64,000 nt of DNA from Alistipes sp. (GTDB lineage Bacteria > Bacteroidota > Bacteroidia > Bacteroidales > Rikenellaceae), in the NCBI GenBank assembly GCA_017624955.1, contig JAGAMA010000025.1, positions 62,001 through 126,000 of the forward strand, written 5' to 3'. Below the pieces are notes generated by a model. The model saw only the letters and a program-made list of their open reading frames with translations. It searched no databases and was not told the origin of the DNA. The first letter of the stretch is position 1; every line of letters begins with the position of its first letter. Positions 62,163 through 64,000 of this stretch are shown here, in pieces. Made by a program: the position numbers and the translations under genes.

Positions 62163-63488
62163 TTATTCGAGGTTCGAAATATCGACCATCATCAGCGTTA
62201 GGCGCTTGCCATCGGTGAAGTGACCCGACTGGAAGAGTACCTTCGTGCCGTCGGGGCTGAAGCTCGGATGGGCATGGTCGGGGCGCATCTTGGTATCCGA
62301 AACGAGCCAATGGCGCTCGCCCGTTTCGACATTGATTACCCATACATTGCCGCCAAAGGTGTCGCCGGCAGCCCATTTGTTGTCGCGCGAGGCGTTGCAG
62401 TGCCAGAAACCACGACCGCGCAGCTGACCCTCCATACCTTGGAGATCATCCTGAAGCTCGACCTGTCCGATGCACTCCACATCGTCGTTGCGGAGGTTGA
62501 TGCGGATGATGCCGCTCACCTGCTTGCGCAGACGAGGCTGGAAGCCTAAGATGTTGAAATAGACATAATCCTTCGTGGCGAAGGTCTCGTGCGTTACCCA
62601 GTCGAGCGGGGTCTCTTTGTAGAGGGGCTTGAATACCGAGCCGTCGGCCGTGCAGAACCACATGCGCTGGTGGGCATCGCCACCCGTCTCGTTGCAGAAG
62701 ACGATCTCGCCCGGCGTGAAGCGGCTGGCCTGGATGTGACCCACCTTGAACTCCGTGTCGATCACTTTGGTTACCTCGCCCGTCTTGAGGTTCATCTTGC
62801 GAATGCCGCACAAGGTGGGCTTGATCTTAATCGGCTGGTTCGTCAGGGGCAGGAAGGCGGCCTTCTCCATGCGCTCACGCTCCTCGGCCGTGCCCTCACG
62901 CTCGACGGTGATGTAGGCGTAGTCGTCGTTGCAATCCACGGCATAACCACCCGGACGACCCATCTCGGTCGGGAAGGTGGCGATAAACTTCTCGTACGAG
63001 GCCGACTTCTTTACCTTGCCACGCTTGACATCCGCAAAGAACTTGTCGAGGTCCATGACATACATGTTCCACGCCCCCTCCTCGCGGCGGCTGATGAACA
63101 TGCGGTTGGTCTTGTTGGCCAGGTAGGCATTGCCCAGATTCGGCCCCTCGGTGGCCTGGATGATCTTTCCGGTGGCCATCTCGATAAAGTAGATCTGCGT
63201 CGGTCGCCACTTGCGGGTCTGGCCGTTGGGCATCGTGCTCTCGATCTCCTTGTCGTCGCCGCGGCTCGAGGAGCGGAACAGGAGGTATTTGCCATCGGCC
63301 GTCCACATCGGGTCGGTCTGATAGAGGAATCGGTCGTGTTTGAGCGTGTCGGTCAGCATCGTGATCGTGTGGCCGGTTACCTCGTCCACATAGCTCTGCA
63401 TCTCCGACGGGGTGCAGTTGCCAAACTGTGCCCATGCGGCGCTCCAGCCTACCAGAGCGACAACAAGCGAAAGCAATCTCTTTTTCAT
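62163..63488 (-). CDS. Oligogalacturonate lyase-like beta-propeller protein (PL22-related), secreted
   Basis: 441 residues with a signal peptide (MKKRLLSLVVALVGWSAAWAQ). WD40-like blades are visible (DPMWTADGKYLLFRSSS, YFIEMATGKIIQATEG, HPSFSPDGTKVLFQSGHF). Histidines in WVTHETF, GFWHCN and DHAHPSFSPDG align with the Mn2+-binding region of PL22 enzymes. The glutamine three residues before the first histidine of HxHPSF in Yersinia Ogl, as I recall it, is an arginine here. It may split unsaturated di- or trigalacturonates, but the signal peptide and changed ligand leave the exact reaction open. First gene of the operon. Confidence 0.78.
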   Translation of the reverse strand: MKKRLLSLVVALVGWSAAWAQFGNCTPSEMQSYVDEVTGHTITMLTDTLKHDRFLYQTDPMWTADGKYLLFRSSSRGDDKEIESTMPNGQTRKWRPTQIYFIEMATGKIIQATEGPNLGNAYLANKTNRMFISRREEGAWNMYVMDLDKFFADVKRGKVKKSASYEKFIATFPTEMGRPGGYAVDCNDDYAYITVEREGTAEERERMEKAAFLPLTNQPIKIKPTLCGIRKMNLKTGEVTKVIDTEFKVGHIQASRFTPGEIVFCNETGGDAHQRMWFCTADGSVFKPLYKETPLDWVTHETFATKDYVYFNILGFQPRLRKQVSGIIRINLRNDDVECIGQVELQDDLQGMEGQLRGRGFWHCNASRDNKWAAGDTFGGNVWVINVETGERHWLVSDTKMRPDHAHPSFSPDGTKVLFQSGHFTDGKRLTLMMVDISNLE

Positions 63489-63514
63489 AGCCTGTGCGTT
63501 TAATCAATTTGATA

Positions 63515-63545
63515 CAAATTTACGAAACGAAACGCATTCATCAAA
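63515..63545 (-). promoter_or_regulatory. Promoter of the rhamnogalacturonan operon
   Basis: On the minus strand, -33 TTTG (63545-63542) and -7 TAAATTTG (63522-63515) are 19 bp apart. The leader to the ATG at 63488 would be about 22 nt. No other promoter of this quality is seen within the eight downstream genes. Confidence 0.75.
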
Positions 63546-63617
63546 TGGAATTTTTAAGCAATCCGATGTCGATTTGTCCATTTGTGGGATCATAGTCGAT
63601 GTTTTGGCAAAAAATGA

Positions 63618-63642
63618 GGGGCTGCCTATTGCAGGCAGCCCC
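63618..63642 (-). terminator. Intrinsic terminator of the DUF4878 gene
   Basis: GGGGCTGCC, 7-nt loop, GGCAGCCCC; on the minus strand it is followed by a T-run (TCATTTTTTG). It is 26 bp beyond the stop at 63668. Confidence 0.82.
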
Positions 63643-63667
63643 TTGGCGTTGGATTGGCTCGATCGGG

Positions 63668-64000
63668 TTATTTCTTCATCGAAGGACGCCAATTGCCCTT
63701 CTCGTCGAGAACCATATCCACCTTGTTCGTATCCTCCGTGCCGTTGCCGTAGATGATTTTGACCTCTACTTTGGCCGTCTTGCCATCCTCGGCGATCGTC
63801 TCGTTGATAACCTCATAGCTCTTGATGCCCCCTTTGCTCTCCATCTGTTTGGCACCCTTCTCGTTGAACATCGAAACAAGCATGGCGCGGGCCTGCGCCT
63901 CCTGCTCGGGATTCTCGTTGCCGAAATAGAAGGCATCGGCTACGGCCTCGTAGTTGCCCTTGGCCAGCTGGTCATAGACCTTGACTACGGCATCGCCCGG
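63668..64000 (-). CDS. DUF4878 domain protein, 5' end beyond window
   Basis: 111 residues are visible, in frame to the last base of the window, so the start lies outside. GDAVVKVYDQLAKGNYEAVADAFYF, split by the window edge, and KVEVKIIYGNGTEDTNKVDMVLDEKGNWRPSMKK match the NTF2-like DUF4878 domain. The NTF2-like fold suggests a small secreted or lipid-anchored protein. Function unknown. The ATG at 63883 is internal, not the start. Confidence 0.8.
   Translation of the reverse strand, partial: PGDAVVKVYDQLAKGNYEAVADAFYFGNENPEQEAQARAMLVSMFNEKGAKQMESKGGIKSYEVINETIAEDGKTAKVEVKIIYGNGTEDTNKVDMVLDEKGNWRPSMKK

Overview
The window looks like chromosome from a member of the Bacteroidales, most likely Alistipes or another Rikenellaceae. 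The support is GC-rich coding sequence, promoters of the Bacteroidetes form TAnnTTTG, a V-type rather than F-type ATPase operon, Bacteroidetes-specific families (DUF4301, DUF2764, DUF4369-TlpA, DUF5703, DUF4878), and dense clusters of secreted pectin-degrading enzymes. The genus is inferred from gene content only. No transposase, phage gene, CRISPR array or rRNA was seen.

Layout. (1) 1-26652 is the first pectin cluster, almost all on the plus strand: two GH2 enzymes (the first cut by the window edge), a GH28 lipoprotein on the minus strand, a metabolic set (DHDPS-type aldolase, sodium:solute symporter, L-fucose isomerase), then a run of GH106, an SGNH acetylesterase, a DUF5703 protein, GH2, a PL1 pectate lyase and a large beta-helix/DUF6298-type protein. 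(2) 26736-34225 is a complete V-ATPase operon on the minus strand (E, DUF2764, A, B, D, I, K). (3) 34376-49306 is a mostly housekeeping block: an outer-membrane-protein remnant, a small membrane protein, DUF4301, murB-tilS-holA plus a class IV aminotransferase-like protein, a membrane coiled-coil protein, coaD-lpxD-two TlpA-like lipoproteins-ruvC, a HAD phosphatase with nhaC, an EamA transporter, and tRNA-Gly preceded by a truncated copy of itself. (4) 49795-63488 is the second pectin cluster, a tight eight-gene minus-strand operon: PL22-like, GH2, double CE12, GH115, GH28, PL11, CBM9-like, GH28. One promoter is visible, upstream of the PL22-like gene. (5) A DUF4878 gene runs off the right edge.

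Together the two clusters suit degradation of rhamnogalacturonan and homogalacturonan: lyases (PL1, PL11, PL22-like), exo-acting GH28s, a rhamnosidase (GH106), beta-galactosidase-type GH2s, acetylesterases and an alpha-glucuronidase. Neither cluster contains a SusC/SusD pair or a hybrid two-component or other regulator within the window.

The most unusual non-coding feature is a 116-120 bp element found twice (5216-5335 and 49656-49771). It has a 10-bp closing stem and three internal hairpins, so it could fold as a four-way cloverleaf. Both copies lie just after the stop codon of a pectin-cluster gene, in the same orientation relative to that gene, with conserved stems and variable loops. Other points of note are three promoters placed so close to their start codons that leaderless mRNAs are predicted, a V-ATPase K subunit with a sodium-type ligand set, an aminotransferase-fold protein without its catalytic lysine, and a tRNA-Gly locus with a duplicated 5' half and a terminator that shares the tRNA acceptor strand.
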